This document shows, piece after piece, positions 31,879 to 42,152 of a DNA stretch of 64,000 bases. The notes beneath the pieces were generated by a model. It ran no database searches, was not told where the DNA came from, and was given only the letters and a program-made list of their open reading frames with translations. The stretch's first letter is position 1, and every line of letters begins with the position of its first letter. The position numbers were made by a program, and so were the translations under genes. Origin of the DNA: HK1 sp965202735 (GTDB lineage Bacteria > Pseudomonadota > Gammaproteobacteria > HK1); the NCBI GenBank assembly GCA_965202735.1, contig OZ241844.1:248001-312000 (forward strand), in the 5' to 3' direction.

Positions 31879-33600
31879 ATGGTCGTCCACTGGCTGGCCG
31901 TCCTGCGCTGCCGTCTCCTGACGGGACTCGCGGGACGGCTGCGTCATCCCGGCGCAGCGGTGCGCCTCGCGGCCCACCACCGGGCGCTCGGGCTGCACTA
32001 CCACGGCCTCGGAGGCGACCCGGACCGAGGGGTGGCGGAGGAGGCCGGGCCGGGCGGGGTGCGGGCGGGCGGCACGCACCGCGGCAACGACCTGCTGGCG
32101 TGGCTCGACCGGGACCAGATGCACCTGCCCCGGCGCATCGACCGTTTTCCCGACCCGGCCCTCAATCGCGAGCTCTACTTCTGGCTTGCGGCCTTCTTCG
32201 CACTCGACCGGGCGCTCGACGGCGAAGACGCCCTGCCGGCCGGACTGCAACATCTGTTTCGCGGAATCGCCACCAGCACCCGGGTTCTGGAGAGGTACCC
32301 GGCCCTCGCACCCCGCTACCGCCGGCTGTGCGCGGAGGAGCTTGCGCAGCGGCGCGACGCCATGCCGGCGCTCGGCGACGATGCCGGGCGGCCGGTCCAC
32401 CAGATCGAGGCCGGCATTCGCCATGTGCTCGGCGCCGCCAGGCCTCCGGACGATCCGTGGCTGCTGACCTCCATCGGGCAGGCGCGGCGAGGTACCTGCC
32501 CGGCGGCGCCTCCGGCCCGCTGGAGGCGGCTCCCGCTACCCTTTCTTCCCGTGTTCCTGTGGGGGTGTCCCCGCAGCGAGGCTTCCGGTCTGCGCCTGCG
32601 CTGGCTGAAGCGGCGAACGCGCCGCCGGGCGCAGGGCTCGATCAGGGCCCTTGCGGACCCCCGGTTCGAGCCCCGCCTGCCGGGGGGATCACCGGCCGAC
32701 GCCCAGGCCCGGGGAGGAGCCCTGTATCCCGAATGGGACTGGCGGCGGGGCGCATACCGGGCGCGATGGTGCCGCGTCACCGAGCAGGCGCCGCATCCGG
32801 CGGCGCACGCGGACCTCGGCCCGGACGTCGCCGTCCTGGTCCGGCGGGTCCGGCGCCGGTTCGAAGCGTTGCGCGAGGTCCGCGCGTGGACGCGCGGACT
32901 GGAGAACGGCGACGAGCTGGATCTCGAAGCGTTTGTCGACGCCGCCGCCGAGCGCCGGAACCACGGCCGGCGCAGCACCCGTCTCTATCGCAGGCGCGAG
33001 GCCGGGCGGCGGGACCTGGCCGTCGCGGTCCTGCTGGACATGTCCCGCTCCACCGCGGCGTGGGTCGGCGAGCATCGGGTGATCGAAGTCGCGAGGCAGT
33101 CGATGGCGGTGCTCGCGGAGGCGCTGGCGGCGACCGGTGACGAGTTCGCCCTGTACGGCTTCGCGAGCGACAGCCGGCACCGGGTGCGTTGTCACCGGCT
33201 GAAGGGCTTCGGCGAGCGCTACGAGGATGGGGTCCGGCGGCGCCTGCAGGCCCTCGAGCCGGGCGACTACACGCGCATGGGAGCGGCGGTCAGACATGCC
33301 GGCCGGGGACTGTGCGAACGCCCCCGGGCCCGGAAGCTGATGCTCGTCATCACCGACGGTCGTCCCCACGACCCGACCGATGGCTACCAGGGCCGCTACG
33401 CGCTCGAGGACACGCGGCGCGCGTTGCTGGAGCTGCGGGTGCGCGGAGCGCACTGCGTCGGCCTGACCGTCGACCGGCGCGGGCGGTCCTGGCTGCCGTA
33501 TCTGTTCGGGCCCGGGCACTACGCGGTGTTCTCGCGCCCCGAGGCGCTGCCCGCGGTGCTGCCGCGACTGTATGCGCGCATCACGGGTCTGGAAGGTTGA
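31879..33600 (+). CDS. norD: NorD-type von Willebrand factor A domain protein
   Basis: A 573-residue cytoplasmic protein. The C-terminal vWA domain has the MIDAS motif LLDMSRSTAAW near residue 388, then MLVITDGRPHDPTDGY and GLTVDRRGRSWLPYLFGP, as in NorD/CbbO. The N-terminal half is Arg-rich and alpha-helical, also typical. It is paired with NorQ upstream across a 170-bp gap without a gene. The pair normally assembles cytochrome c-dependent NO reductase. The presence of both with a cbb3-like enzyme is notable. Confidence 0.8.
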   Translation: MVVHWLAVLRCRLLTGLAGRLRHPGAAVRLAAHHRALGLHYHGLGGDPDRGVAEEAGPGGVRAGGTHRGNDLLAWLDRDQMHLPRRIDRFPDPALNRELYFWLAAFFALDRALDGEDALPAGLQHLFRGIATSTRVLERYPALAPRYRRLCAEELAQRRDAMPALGDDAGRPVHQIEAGIRHVLGAARPPDDPWLLTSIGQARRGTCPAAPPARWRRLPLPFLPVFLWGCPRSEASGLRLRWLKRRTRRRAQGSIRALADPRFEPRLPGGSPADAQARGGALYPEWDWRRGAYRARWCRVTEQAPHPAAHADLGPDVAVLVRRVRRRFEALREVRAWTRGLENGDELDLEAFVDAAAERRNHGRRSTRLYRRREAGRRDLAVAVLLDMSRSTAAWVGEHRVIEVARQSMAVLAEALAATGDEFALYGFASDSRHRVRCHRLKGFGERYEDGVRRRLQALEPGDYTRMGAAVRHAGRGLCERPRARKLMLVITDGRPHDPTDGYQGRYALEDTRRALLELRVRGAHCVGLTVDRRGRSWLPYLFGPGHYAVFSRPEALPAVLPRLYARITGLEG

Positions 33601-34862
33601 ACGCGGCATCCCGCAGCGTCGCACGCCGCCGCACGGGTGCGCGAGGCATCGGCGGGAGGTGGCGGCCGGTGCTGCTCGCGGTCGCCGCACTCCTGTGGCC
33701 GGGATGGCCGGGAGCGGGCACTGCGGAGGCCCGGACCGGGACGCTCGTCCTGGTGGGCGACGTGCTTCGCTTCGACCAGAGCGACATCTGGAAGCGGATC
33801 GCGCGGACCGCGCCCGACGTGGCCGTCATCGCCGCCGCGAGCGGGAGGCCGAAGCTCTACGGCGGGTTCGCGGTCCGTGCCCTGCGGCGCCACGGCGCGT
33901 TCGCCGAGCTCCTGCCCCTCGCCGCCGACTTCGCCGAGTTCGAAGTCGACCACCGTCGCGCGGTCGCGGACCCGGCCCTGCTCGACCGGGTGCGCGAGGC
34001 GTCGGGGGTCTTCTTCGTCGGTGGAGCGCCCCAGCGCCTCGCGGGCGTGCTCGTCGCGGCGGACGGCTCGCCGACGCCCCTGGGGAGTGCCGTCGCCGAG
34101 GTGCACGCCGCGGGCGGGACGGTCGTCGGCGGCCTCCCGGGCCCGGTCGGGCTGTCCACCGGAGTCGACGCACTGGAGGCGCTCGCGAAGGGGAGGGTGC
34201 CGTCCGGGCAGATCGTCCGGGGCCTCGGGCTGGCGCCGGAGGGATGGCTCATCGACCAGCACGCCTTCAGCCCGGGGCGGCTCGCCGAGCTGCTGGTCGC
34301 CATGCGCCAGCTCGGCATTGCGCGCGGCATCGGCATGGGCCCCGACACGTCCGCGGTGATGGCCGGGGGTGAGGTCGAGGTGATCGGCGAGGAGGGAATG
34401 CTTCTGATCGATCTGGGCGAAGGCCCGGCGGCGCGGGACTTCCCGGAAGGGTTCCGGCTCGAGGGCGCGCGCCTCGGCTACCTGGAGCAGGGGGACCGCC
34501 TTGACATGTGGACCCTCGAGGTCACGCCCGCCGCGGCCAAGCTGGACGGGTTCGAGATCGAGCACCGGGAGGAGGACGACGTGGCGCCGGACGGTGGCCG
34601 CCCCCTGGTGGTGGACCTGCTCGCCCGGGGACAGCTCCCGCGACTGCTGCGCGAAGCGGTGGACGGACCCCGGCGCGAGGCGCACGCGTTCGCGTTCCCG
34701 GAGGATGCGGACGACGACACCCGCGGCTTTCGCTTCCGTTTCCACTCCGTGCCCGGAACGATGGGGTGGCTGTCGGTCGACTCGGGCATGGAGCGCTACA
34801 CCATCGTGAACCTCGGTGTCGAGATCACCGGCGTCCGGCGCGGGGACGTGCCGGAGCCGTGA
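33597..34862 (+). CDS. Cyanophycinase-like (peptidase S51 fold) exported protein, probably non-catalytic
   Basis: A 421-residue protein. A TTG at 33597, overlapping the NorD stop, gives a signal peptide (PVLLAVAALLWPGWPGAGTAEA). The body follows cyanophycinase order: VIAAASGRPKLYGGF, VFFVGGAPQRLAGVLVA, WLIDQHAFSPGRLAELLVA, IGMGPDTSAVMAGGEVEVIG. The nucleophile elbow GTSAGA expected after the first GG motif reads instead VGGLPGPVGLSTG, so the catalytic Ser appears lost. A C-terminal extension of about 130 residues is not recognised. The function is likely binding or structural. Confidence 0.6.
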   Translation: MNAASRSVARRRTGARGIGGRWRPVLLAVAALLWPGWPGAGTAEARTGTLVLVGDVLRFDQSDIWKRIARTAPDVAVIAAASGRPKLYGGFAVRALRRHGAFAELLPLAADFAEFEVDHRRAVADPALLDRVREASGVFFVGGAPQRLAGVLVAADGSPTPLGSAVAEVHAAGGTVVGGLPGPVGLSTGVDALEALAKGRVPSGQIVRGLGLAPEGWLIDQHAFSPGRLAELLVAMRQLGIARGIGMGPDTSAVMAGGEVEVIGEEGMLLIDLGEGPAARDFPEGFRLEGARLGYLEQGDRLDMWTLEVTPAAAKLDGFEIEHREEDDVAPDGGRPLVVDLLARGQLPRLLREAVDGPRREAHAFAFPEDADDDTRGFRFRFHSVPGTMGWLSVDSGMERYTIVNLGVEITGVRRGDVPEP

Positions 34863-34944
34863 GCCGGTCGAAGGGGCGGGAGATGGTTGCGCCCCGGCCG
34901 GCGCTGCTGTAGAGAGGGGCGGCGGAAGCGCCGAGAGGGTGCAC

Positions 34945-35508
34945 GTGAGCGCAGACAGACACGACGGCATCGATGTTCGCGAAGACATGCTGGGCTGTCT
35001 CGACGGGCTGTATGGCTACGCGGTGGCCCTGACCCACGATCCGACGGAGGCGGAGGACCTGGTCCAGGAGACGTACATGCGCGCGGCGCTGCACTGCGGG
35101 AAGCTCAGGCCCGACAGCAACGTCAGGGCCTGGATGTTCACCATCATGCGCAACCGCTGGTTCAAGCAGTTGCGGCACGAGAGCTGCGGACCGGAGTTCG
35201 TCGCCCTCGACGACACCTCGGCCGAGGGCTGGCTGGCGGGCTCCGACCATGAGCCGAGCCGCCTCTGCGAACGGATCTGGGAGCGCGACGAAATCCGTTC
35301 CGCCCTGATGCGGCTGTCCGTCGCCCAGCGCGAGATCATCATGCTGCGCGACATCGAAGGATTCAGCTACCGGGAGCTTTCGGAAGTGCTGGGCTGCCCG
35401 ATGGGCACGATCATGTCGCGGCTCGCCCGGGCCCGCGCCAGGTTCAGGACGCTCCTGGAGGCGCGGCGGCACGACGGCTGGTCGCGGACGGTATCGGGCG
35501 GGACCTGA
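34945..35508 (+). CDS. ECF-type RNA polymerase sigma factor
   Basis: A 187-residue sigma-70 family protein of the extracytoplasmic function class. Region 2 reads LYGYAVALTHDPTEAEDLVQ and AWMFTIMRNRWFKQL. Region 4 has LPxxQRE-like RLSVAQREIIMLRDIEGFSY and SEVLGCPMGTIMSRLARARA. The GTG at 34945 has GAGAGGG upstream. It is followed four bases later by its probable anti-sigma factor. The target regulon is unknown; its location next to the respiratory cluster makes that cluster a candidate. Confidence 0.85.
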   Translation: MSADRHDGIDVREDMLGCLDGLYGYAVALTHDPTEAEDLVQETYMRAALHCGKLRPDSNVRAWMFTIMRNRWFKQLRHESCGPEFVALDDTSAEGWLAGSDHEPSRLCERIWERDEIRSALMRLSVAQREIIMLRDIEGFSYRELSEVLGCPMGTIMSRLARARARFRTLLEARRHDGWSRTVSGGT

Positions 35509-35512
35509 CACC

Positions 35513-36439
35513 ATGGCGGCATGCGAATCCTGGCGGCTGCGGGTGATCCTTCACCTGGACGACGAGCTGGACGCGGGCGAGCGGCGGCTCGTCGAGTCGC
35601 ATCTGAAGACCTGCGCGGCCTGCCGCGGCGCGTTCAACCGGGAACGCCTGTTTCGCGAAGGGGTGCGCCGGCGCCGTCCGCTGCACGCGGTGCCCGACGA
35701 TCTGAGGACAAGGGTCGCGTTGATCGTGGACGCCGGCCGGGCGGTGTCGCCCGCTGCCGGGGTCCGGCGCCGGACTCGCCCCGCGCCTTCCGGCGCGGCG
35801 CGGCGCCTGCGGGCGTACGCCGGCGCCGTGCTGATCGCGGGCCTCGTGGGACTCTTCGGCGTGCGGAACGTGTCCGACATGGTCGTGGCCAGCGCCGAGG
35901 CGGCGAGCTTCCCGGGCATGGCCGTCGATGCCCACAAGCGCCACCAGAGAGGGCAGCTTCCCCTGGAGCTCGCGACGGACGCGGCCGGAGACGTCTCGCG
36001 GTGGTTCGAGGGCAAGGTGCCCTTCGCCGTCACGCTGCCCGACCCCCGGGAGGCGTTCGGGCAGGAGGATCGCTACGAAATCCAGGGCGCCCGCCTGGTC
36101 GGCTTCAACGGAGACTACGCCGCCTACGTGGCCTATCGGATGGACCGGCGACCCGTCAGCCTGGTCATCACTTCGGTTGCGGTCGCCAGGCCGGAGGGCG
36201 GGGAGACCCTCCACGCGAAGGGCATCCCGTTCCACTTCGAGACGATCGACGACCTCAAGGTCGTCACCTGGACGCACCGGAGCCTGACCTATGCCCTGGT
36301 GTCGAACCTGGAGGAACGCGGCCAGCGGTCATGCATGGTCTGCCACCAGGGCGCCGGGGAGCGGGACTTCATCGACACTCTGTCCATCGCGGACGGTGCG
36401 TCGTCCACGGCCGCGGCGGGCCGCCGGCCGTCCCGTTGA
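35513..36439 (+). CDS. Anti-sigma factor with zinc-finger domain and periplasmic haem-c motif
   Basis: A 308-residue membrane protein. The N-terminal zinc-binding anti-sigma domain reads HLDDELDAGERRLVESHLKT followed by CAAC (His-x3-Cys-x2-Cys pattern). A single helix (LRAYAGAVLIAGLVGLFGV) follows at about residue 105. The C-terminal part would be periplasmic and contains RSCMVCHQGAGERDF, a CxxCH haem-c attachment motif. If haem is attached, this is a redox or haem-quality sensor controlling the sigma factor encoded four bases upstream (inference). Anti-sigma factors normally lack such a motif. Confidence 0.75.
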   Translation: MAACESWRLRVILHLDDELDAGERRLVESHLKTCAACRGAFNRERLFREGVRRRRPLHAVPDDLRTRVALIVDAGRAVSPAAGVRRRTRPAPSGAARRLRAYAGAVLIAGLVGLFGVRNVSDMVVASAEAASFPGMAVDAHKRHQRGQLPLELATDAAGDVSRWFEGKVPFAVTLPDPREAFGQEDRYEIQGARLVGFNGDYAAYVAYRMDRRPVSLVITSVAVARPEGGETLHAKGIPFHFETIDDLKVVTWTHRSLTYALVSNLEERGQRSCMVCHQGAGERDFIDTLSIADGASSTAAAGRRPSR

Positions 36440-36503
36440 GCGGCTTCCGGCCCCGGGCCCGCGCGCCACGTCCATCGCGGACCCCGCGCCGGAGCCTGAT
36501 GAA

Positions 36504-37859
36504 ATGACGGAACACCGGTTCGACTTCCTCGCCCTCGGCGGCGGCAGCGGCGGCATTGCCGCGGCGGTCAGGGCCGCGAGCCACGGCGCGCGCGCCGCCG
36601 TCGTCGAGCCCGGACGGCTCGGCGGCACCTGCGTCAACGTCGGCTGCGTGCCGAAGAAGCTGATGTGGTACGCGGCGTCTCTCGGCCACGCCGTCGACGA
36701 GTACGCGGGATACGGGTTCGACATATCCCGGAAGGGGTTTGACTGGCCGGCGCTCAGGCGCGCCCGGGATGCCTACGTCGAGCGGCTGAACGGAATCTAC
36801 GCCCGCCGCCTGGAGACCGAAGGGATCGAGCATTTCCGGGACCCGGCCCGCTTCCTGGACGCGCGCACCGTGGCGGTCGGCGACACGCGCCTCACGGCCG
36901 ACCACGTGGCGATCGCGACCGGGGGCCTGCCGATCGTGCCTCCCACGCCGGGAGCGGAGCTCGGCATCACGTCGGACGGGTTCTTCGAGCTCGGGGAGCG
37001 GCCCGGCCGGGTGGTCGTCTCCGGCAGCGGGTACATCGCGGTCGAGCTCGCCGGCGTGCTTCGCGCCCTCGGGAGCGAAGTGACCATGGTGCTGCGGCGC
37101 GATCGGGTGCTGCGCGCATTCGACGAGATGATCGGCGCCGAGCTCATGAATGCGCTCGAAGCCGACGGAATCGAGATTCGGACCCGGGCGGAGCTGGCGG
37201 GGGTCGAGCGCGACGAGGCGCGCGGCACGCTGACGGTGCGAATCTCCGACGGTACGTCGATCGAGGCGGTGGACTCGGTCCTGTGGGCCATCGGGCGCAA
37301 GTCCAATGTCGCGGACCTCGATCTGCCGGCGGCCGGCGTGGAGACGGCGCGGGACGGTGCGGTACTCACCGACGAGCTCCAGCGGACATCGGCGGAAGGG
37401 GTCTACGCGATCGGGGACGTCACCGGCCGCGCGCCGCTCACGCCGGTGGCCATCGCGGCGGGCCGGCGTCTCGCGGACCGCCTGTTCGGCGGTCAGGCGG
37501 ACCGAAAGCTGAGCTACGACTGCATCCCGAGCGTCATCTTCACCCACCCGCCCATCGGCACCGTCGGAGCGACGGAGGCCCAGGCCCGGTCCGACCACGG
37601 GGACGCGGTCAGGGTGTACCGGACCCGGTTCAACTCCATGTACTACGCGTTTTCCGAGCACCCGCGCGCGACCGCGATGAAGCTCGTCACGGTGGGAGGC
37701 GAGGAACGGGTCGTCGGCTGCCATGTGATCGGAGAAGGAGCCGACGAGATGATGCAGGGCTTCGCGGTCGCGGTCAGGATGGGCGCGCGAAAGCGCGACC
37801 TCGACGATACCGTGGCCATTCATCCGACGAGCGCCGAAGAGCTGGTGACCATGCGATGA
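36504..37859 (+). CDS. gor: Glutathione-disulfide reductase
   Basis: A 451-residue flavoprotein that reduces oxidised glutathione with NADPH. FAD binding is ALGGGSGGIAAAVRAAS, and the redox pair is GGTCVNVGCVPKKLMW. The NADPH fold is VSGSGYIAVELAGVL, the FAD-binding second part is VYAIGDVTGRAPLTPVAIA, and the catalytic His lies in VAIHPTSAEELVTM. The length matches the E. coli enzyme (450). It partners in function with gshA at 6271. The stop overlaps the next gene start by 4 bp. Confidence 0.9.
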   Translation: MTEHRFDFLALGGGSGGIAAAVRAASHGARAAVVEPGRLGGTCVNVGCVPKKLMWYAASLGHAVDEYAGYGFDISRKGFDWPALRRARDAYVERLNGIYARRLETEGIEHFRDPARFLDARTVAVGDTRLTADHVAIATGGLPIVPPTPGAELGITSDGFFELGERPGRVVVSGSGYIAVELAGVLRALGSEVTMVLRRDRVLRAFDEMIGAELMNALEADGIEIRTRAELAGVERDEARGTLTVRISDGTSIEAVDSVLWAIGRKSNVADLDLPAAGVETARDGAVLTDELQRTSAEGVYAIGDVTGRAPLTPVAIAAGRRLADRLFGGQADRKLSYDCIPSVIFTHPPIGTVGATEAQARSDHGDAVRVYRTRFNSMYYAFSEHPRATAMKLVTVGGEERVVGCHVIGEGADEMMQGFAVAVRMGARKRDLDDTVAIHPTSAEELVTMR

Positions 37860-38779
37860 CCGTCCGGTGCGCGATGCGAGGCGGGCGCGGCGCCGGGCCG
37901 GCGGCCGCGTCCGCGCCGCGGCTCGTCCCGCTCCTTCTCGCGCGCCTGTTGCTCGCGGCTTCGCTGGCCGGACCGGCGGCGGCCGCGGCCGATCAGCGGG
38001 ACCCGCGTCTCGAGGCGCTGTTCACCGCCCTTTCCGAGGCTCCCGACCCGGAATCCGCCCTCGGCATCGAAGCCGCCATCTGGCGGGTCTGGCTGGATGG
38101 AGGAGATTCGGCGTTGAACGGGCTCATGGGGGAGGGAGTCGCGGCCATGAACGCGAACCGGCTCCGTGACGCCGTCGGACGGTTCACCGACCTGGCTCTG
38201 GCCGCGCCCGCGTTCGCCGAGGCGTGGAACAAGCGGGCGACCGTGTACTATCTGATGGACCGCCTCGAGGATTCGGTCCGGGACATCGAGCGGACCCTCG
38301 CGCTCGAGCCGCGCCACTTCGGCGCCATTTCGGGCCTGGGGCTGATCTTTCTCCGGCGCGGCGACGAGGAGGGCGCGCTCGAAGCGTTCGAAAAGGTCCT
38401 GGAAATTCACCCGCACGCGCGCGGTGCGCAGTTCCATGTCCAGCGGCTTCGCGAGCGTCTGCGGGGCAGGCGGGTCCGAGCGCGCGGCTCGCGTTCGCCG
38501 CAGCCGGCGGCCGCCCGGGCCCGCGGAGCAGGCGGAAGCCTGAGTGGAGCCTCGTTCACGGCCGGGGTCCGGAGCAATCGAGAGGCACGGGACGGCCGCC
38601 GCGCCGGCGCCGGACAAGTCTTGCAGGCTTTCCACCAACTCACTTTCCACCAACTCAGGGAGTCGGAGTCGAATGGAAGAACCCGTCATCGCGCAACGTG
38701 GACCCTACGGTCTCGATCTGGAGCCCGGAGACTACTTCTGGTGCCGGTGCGGACGGTCCGCCCGCCAGCCGTTCTGTGA
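37856..38779 (+). CDS. Exported TPR-repeat protein
   Basis: The ATG overlaps the glutathione reductase stop. A signal peptide (LVPLLLARLLLAASLAGPAAAAA) leads to tetratricopeptide repeats: GVAAMNANRLRDAVGRFTD, AEAWNKRATVYYLMDRLED and GLIFLRRGDEEGALEAFEKV. The conserved part ends near residue 200. The frame then runs on through a low-complexity Arg/Ala/Gly tail to 38779, overlapping the next gene by 107 bp. That tail is either real or the result of a lost stop codon. The function is unknown; similar small TPR proteins often scaffold envelope complexes. Confidence 0.65.
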   Translation: MTVRCAMRGGRGAGPAAASAPRLVPLLLARLLLAASLAGPAAAAADQRDPRLEALFTALSEAPDPESALGIEAAIWRVWLDGGDSALNGLMGEGVAAMNANRLRDAVGRFTDLALAAPAFAEAWNKRATVYYLMDRLEDSVRDIERTLALEPRHFGAISGLGLIFLRRGDEEGALEAFEKVLEIHPHARGAQFHVQRLRERLRGRRVRARGSRSPQPAAARARGAGGSLSGASFTAGVRSNREARDGRRAGAGQVLQAFHQLTFHQLRESESNGRTRHRATWTLRSRSGARRLLLVPVRTVRPPAVL

Positions 38780-38915
38780 CGGCTCGCACCAGGGTACGGG
38801 GTTCGTCCCGATGAAGCTGTCGCTGCCGGAAGCCGGGAAGGTCTGGCTCTGCGGCTGCAAGCGTACCGGCGGTGCTCCGTACTGCGACGGAACGCACGGC
38901 TCGCTTCCCGGGTAG
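38673..38915 (+). CDS. CDGSH-type iron-sulfur protein
   Basis: An 80-residue protein with two CDGSH-type motifs: CRCGRSARQPFCDGSH and GCKRTGGAPYCDGTH. Each can hold a [2Fe-2S] cluster with three Cys and one His ligand. This tandem form is common in bacteria as a small redox or iron-sulfur transfer protein. It starts inside the tail of the upstream TPR frame. Its stop codon lies in a short tandem repeat. Confidence 0.82.
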   Translation: MEEPVIAQRGPYGLDLEPGDYFWCRCGRSARQPFCDGSHQGTGFVPMKLSLPEAGKVWLCGCKRTGGAPYCDGTHGSLPG

Positions 38916-38950
38916 CTTCCCGGGGTAATTTCCCGGGGTAACTTCCCCGG
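38903..38950 (+). repeat. Tandem CTTCCCGGGGTAA repeats
   Basis: About three and a half imperfect copies of a 13-bp unit (CTTCCCGGGGTAA or TTTCCCGGGGTAA) run head to tail over the end of the CDGSH gene. Its TAG stop is within the first copy. Each unit can pair with itself (TTCCCGGGGTAA is nearly palindromic). The remaining 38951-39197 shows nothing recognisable. Confidence 0.6.
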
Positions 38951-39197
38951 ATCGGACGGATTCGGCTCGGGGCGAGCCGCCGCCGGAGGCGCGCCCCGGC
39001 GGCGAAGCCGGCTCCTCGGGGCCGTGGAGGACGAGCTGTCGCGGGAGGCGGTCGCAGCGGCGAAGCTGCCGACTCGACGTCGTGGAGGGTGAAACGGAGC
39101 GGGGCGGTCGTGGCCCGGTCGCAATCGGCGGGGCTGAGTCCCTTCTTCTCCGTACTCGCGGATGCACCCGTCCGGGCCGGACACGGTGCGGGGAGGG

Positions 39198-39533
39198 CTA
39201 CTCGTCGAACTCGATGGTGTAGAGGCCGCTCTGGCTCGAATACCACGCGGCCAGATCTTCCCGGTCCCGCTTCGACAGCCCGGTCGCGAAAGCGGCCATG
39301 ACCGGATCCTGGCGCGCCCCGGTCCTGTAGTCCTCCAGGGCCTGGACGATGTAGCCGGCGTGCTGCCCGCCGATCTTCGGGAACTGGGGGGTCGGGCCGT
39401 TGCCGTCCAGTCCGTGGCACTGCTGGCACGCGGCGGCCTTCTCCCTGCCGGCGGCCGCGTCCCCGGCGGCGGCTGCGTACTGTCCGAACGCGACGCCCGT
39501 CGCGGCGGCGATGACGAGTAGCGTGCGGGTCAT
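39198..39533 (-). CDS. Small soluble cytochrome c (c553/c4-half type)
   Basis: A 111-residue periplasmic cytochrome with a signal peptide (MTRTLLVIAAATGVAFGQYAAA). It has one haem site, AAACQQCHGLDGNGPTPQFP. The segment KIGGQHAGYIVQALEDYRTG and the axial Met in RQDPVMAAFA are typical of c553 or half of a c4. It is the second of two tandem genes that are clearly related to each other. Confidence 0.85.
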   Translation of the reverse strand: MTRTLLVIAAATGVAFGQYAAAAGDAAAGREKAAACQQCHGLDGNGPTPQFPKIGGQHAGYIVQALEDYRTGARQDPVMAAFATGLSKRDREDLAAWYSSQSGLYTIEFDE

Positions 39534-39586
39534 CGGGATCTCCAGAGAAACGTGTGAGGCGAGGGGTTGCCGGAATCGGGGTGCGG

Positions 39587-39916
39587 TCATTCCCCGGTCG
39601 CCGACGCGAAGTACGCCGCGATGTCCCGCATGTCCTGCTCGCTGAGCGTCGCGGCCTGCGCCTGCATCGTCCGGTGGCCGCGCTGCCCGGACCTGTACGC
39701 CTTCAGCGCGGCGACGATGTACTCCGGATGCTGCCCCCCCACCCGCGGCACCGGGTAGTTCGGATAGGCGTTGTGGTAGCCGGGGATTCCGTGGCAACCC
39801 ATGCAGGTGATGGCCTTCACCCGTCCCTTCGCGGCATCTCCGTCCGCGTGCGCGGGGGCCGCGAGGGCGAGCGCAATGCCCGTCACCGCGGCGCCGATCA
39901 GCATCGTGCGTTTCAT
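39587..39916 (-). CDS. Small soluble cytochrome c (c553/c4-half type)
   Basis: A 109-residue cytochrome: signal peptide MKRTMLIGAAVTGIALALAA, haem site ITCMGCHGIPGYHNAYPNYP, then RVGGQHPEYIVAALKAYRSG and RTMQAQAATL with the likely axial Met. It is paralogous to the gene 53 bp downstream. Together they could do the job of a diheme cytochrome c4, carrying electrons to a terminal oxidase. Confidence 0.85.
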   Translation of the reverse strand: MKRTMLIGAAVTGIALALAAPAHADGDAAKGRVKAITCMGCHGIPGYHNAYPNYPVPRVGGQHPEYIVAALKAYRSGQRGHRTMQAQAATLSEQDMRDIAAYFASATGE

Positions 39917-40131
39917 CCGTCCCCTGTCCCGATGGCGTCAAGGCGAGCTTCCGTCATCCCGGTGGCGCACCGTCCGATCCATGGCGTGCGGCCACGGCGC
40001 CGGGAGCGCGGCGAAGTATACCCACTCGAAGTCGGGTCACCAACAATCGCGGCACGATCGAGGCGCCGCCAGCCTGCAACTTGCCGCGTCGTATCGGTAC
40101 CATGCGCCGTCCTGTCGATACGGAGCCGGGA

Positions 40132-41850
<1,719 letters not shown>

Positions 41851-42152
41851 CGGCCGGGAAGAGGGCCGGGGCGCGGCGGGAGCTCCGGGCTGCGCGGAGC
41901 GAGGGGGTGATGCGCCGGTCTCGTCGAGCCGGCGCTTGAGCGCGAGGCGGTCGAGCGATGCGAACGGCAGGCTGGCGAACGCCGGCGAATCGCACTCGAC
42001 GGCACCGGCGGGCGGGCGACCCGGCCGCTTCCCGCCCTTCGTGGACGCCCGCGCGCCGCCGATGTGCGGCGGCCCGGTGAATGCGGTATCGTCTCCGGAC
42101 GCCTGCGGGCGAGGCAGGCTCGACAATCCAACCATGAGCGGAGGGCTCGGAC
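41851..42152. other. 302-bp gap between glnS and the interrupted TAXI gene
   Basis: GC-rich sequence with no convincing gene on either strand and no clear promoter. It would have held the promoter of the TRAP transporter operon. Confidence 0.4.

Noticed and set aside
36504..37859. Mercuric or dihydrolipoamide dehydrogenase
   Set aside because: GGTCVNVGCVPKKLMW and the C-terminal HPTSAEE fit glutathione reductase; no mer genes or lipoyl-enzyme genes are near.
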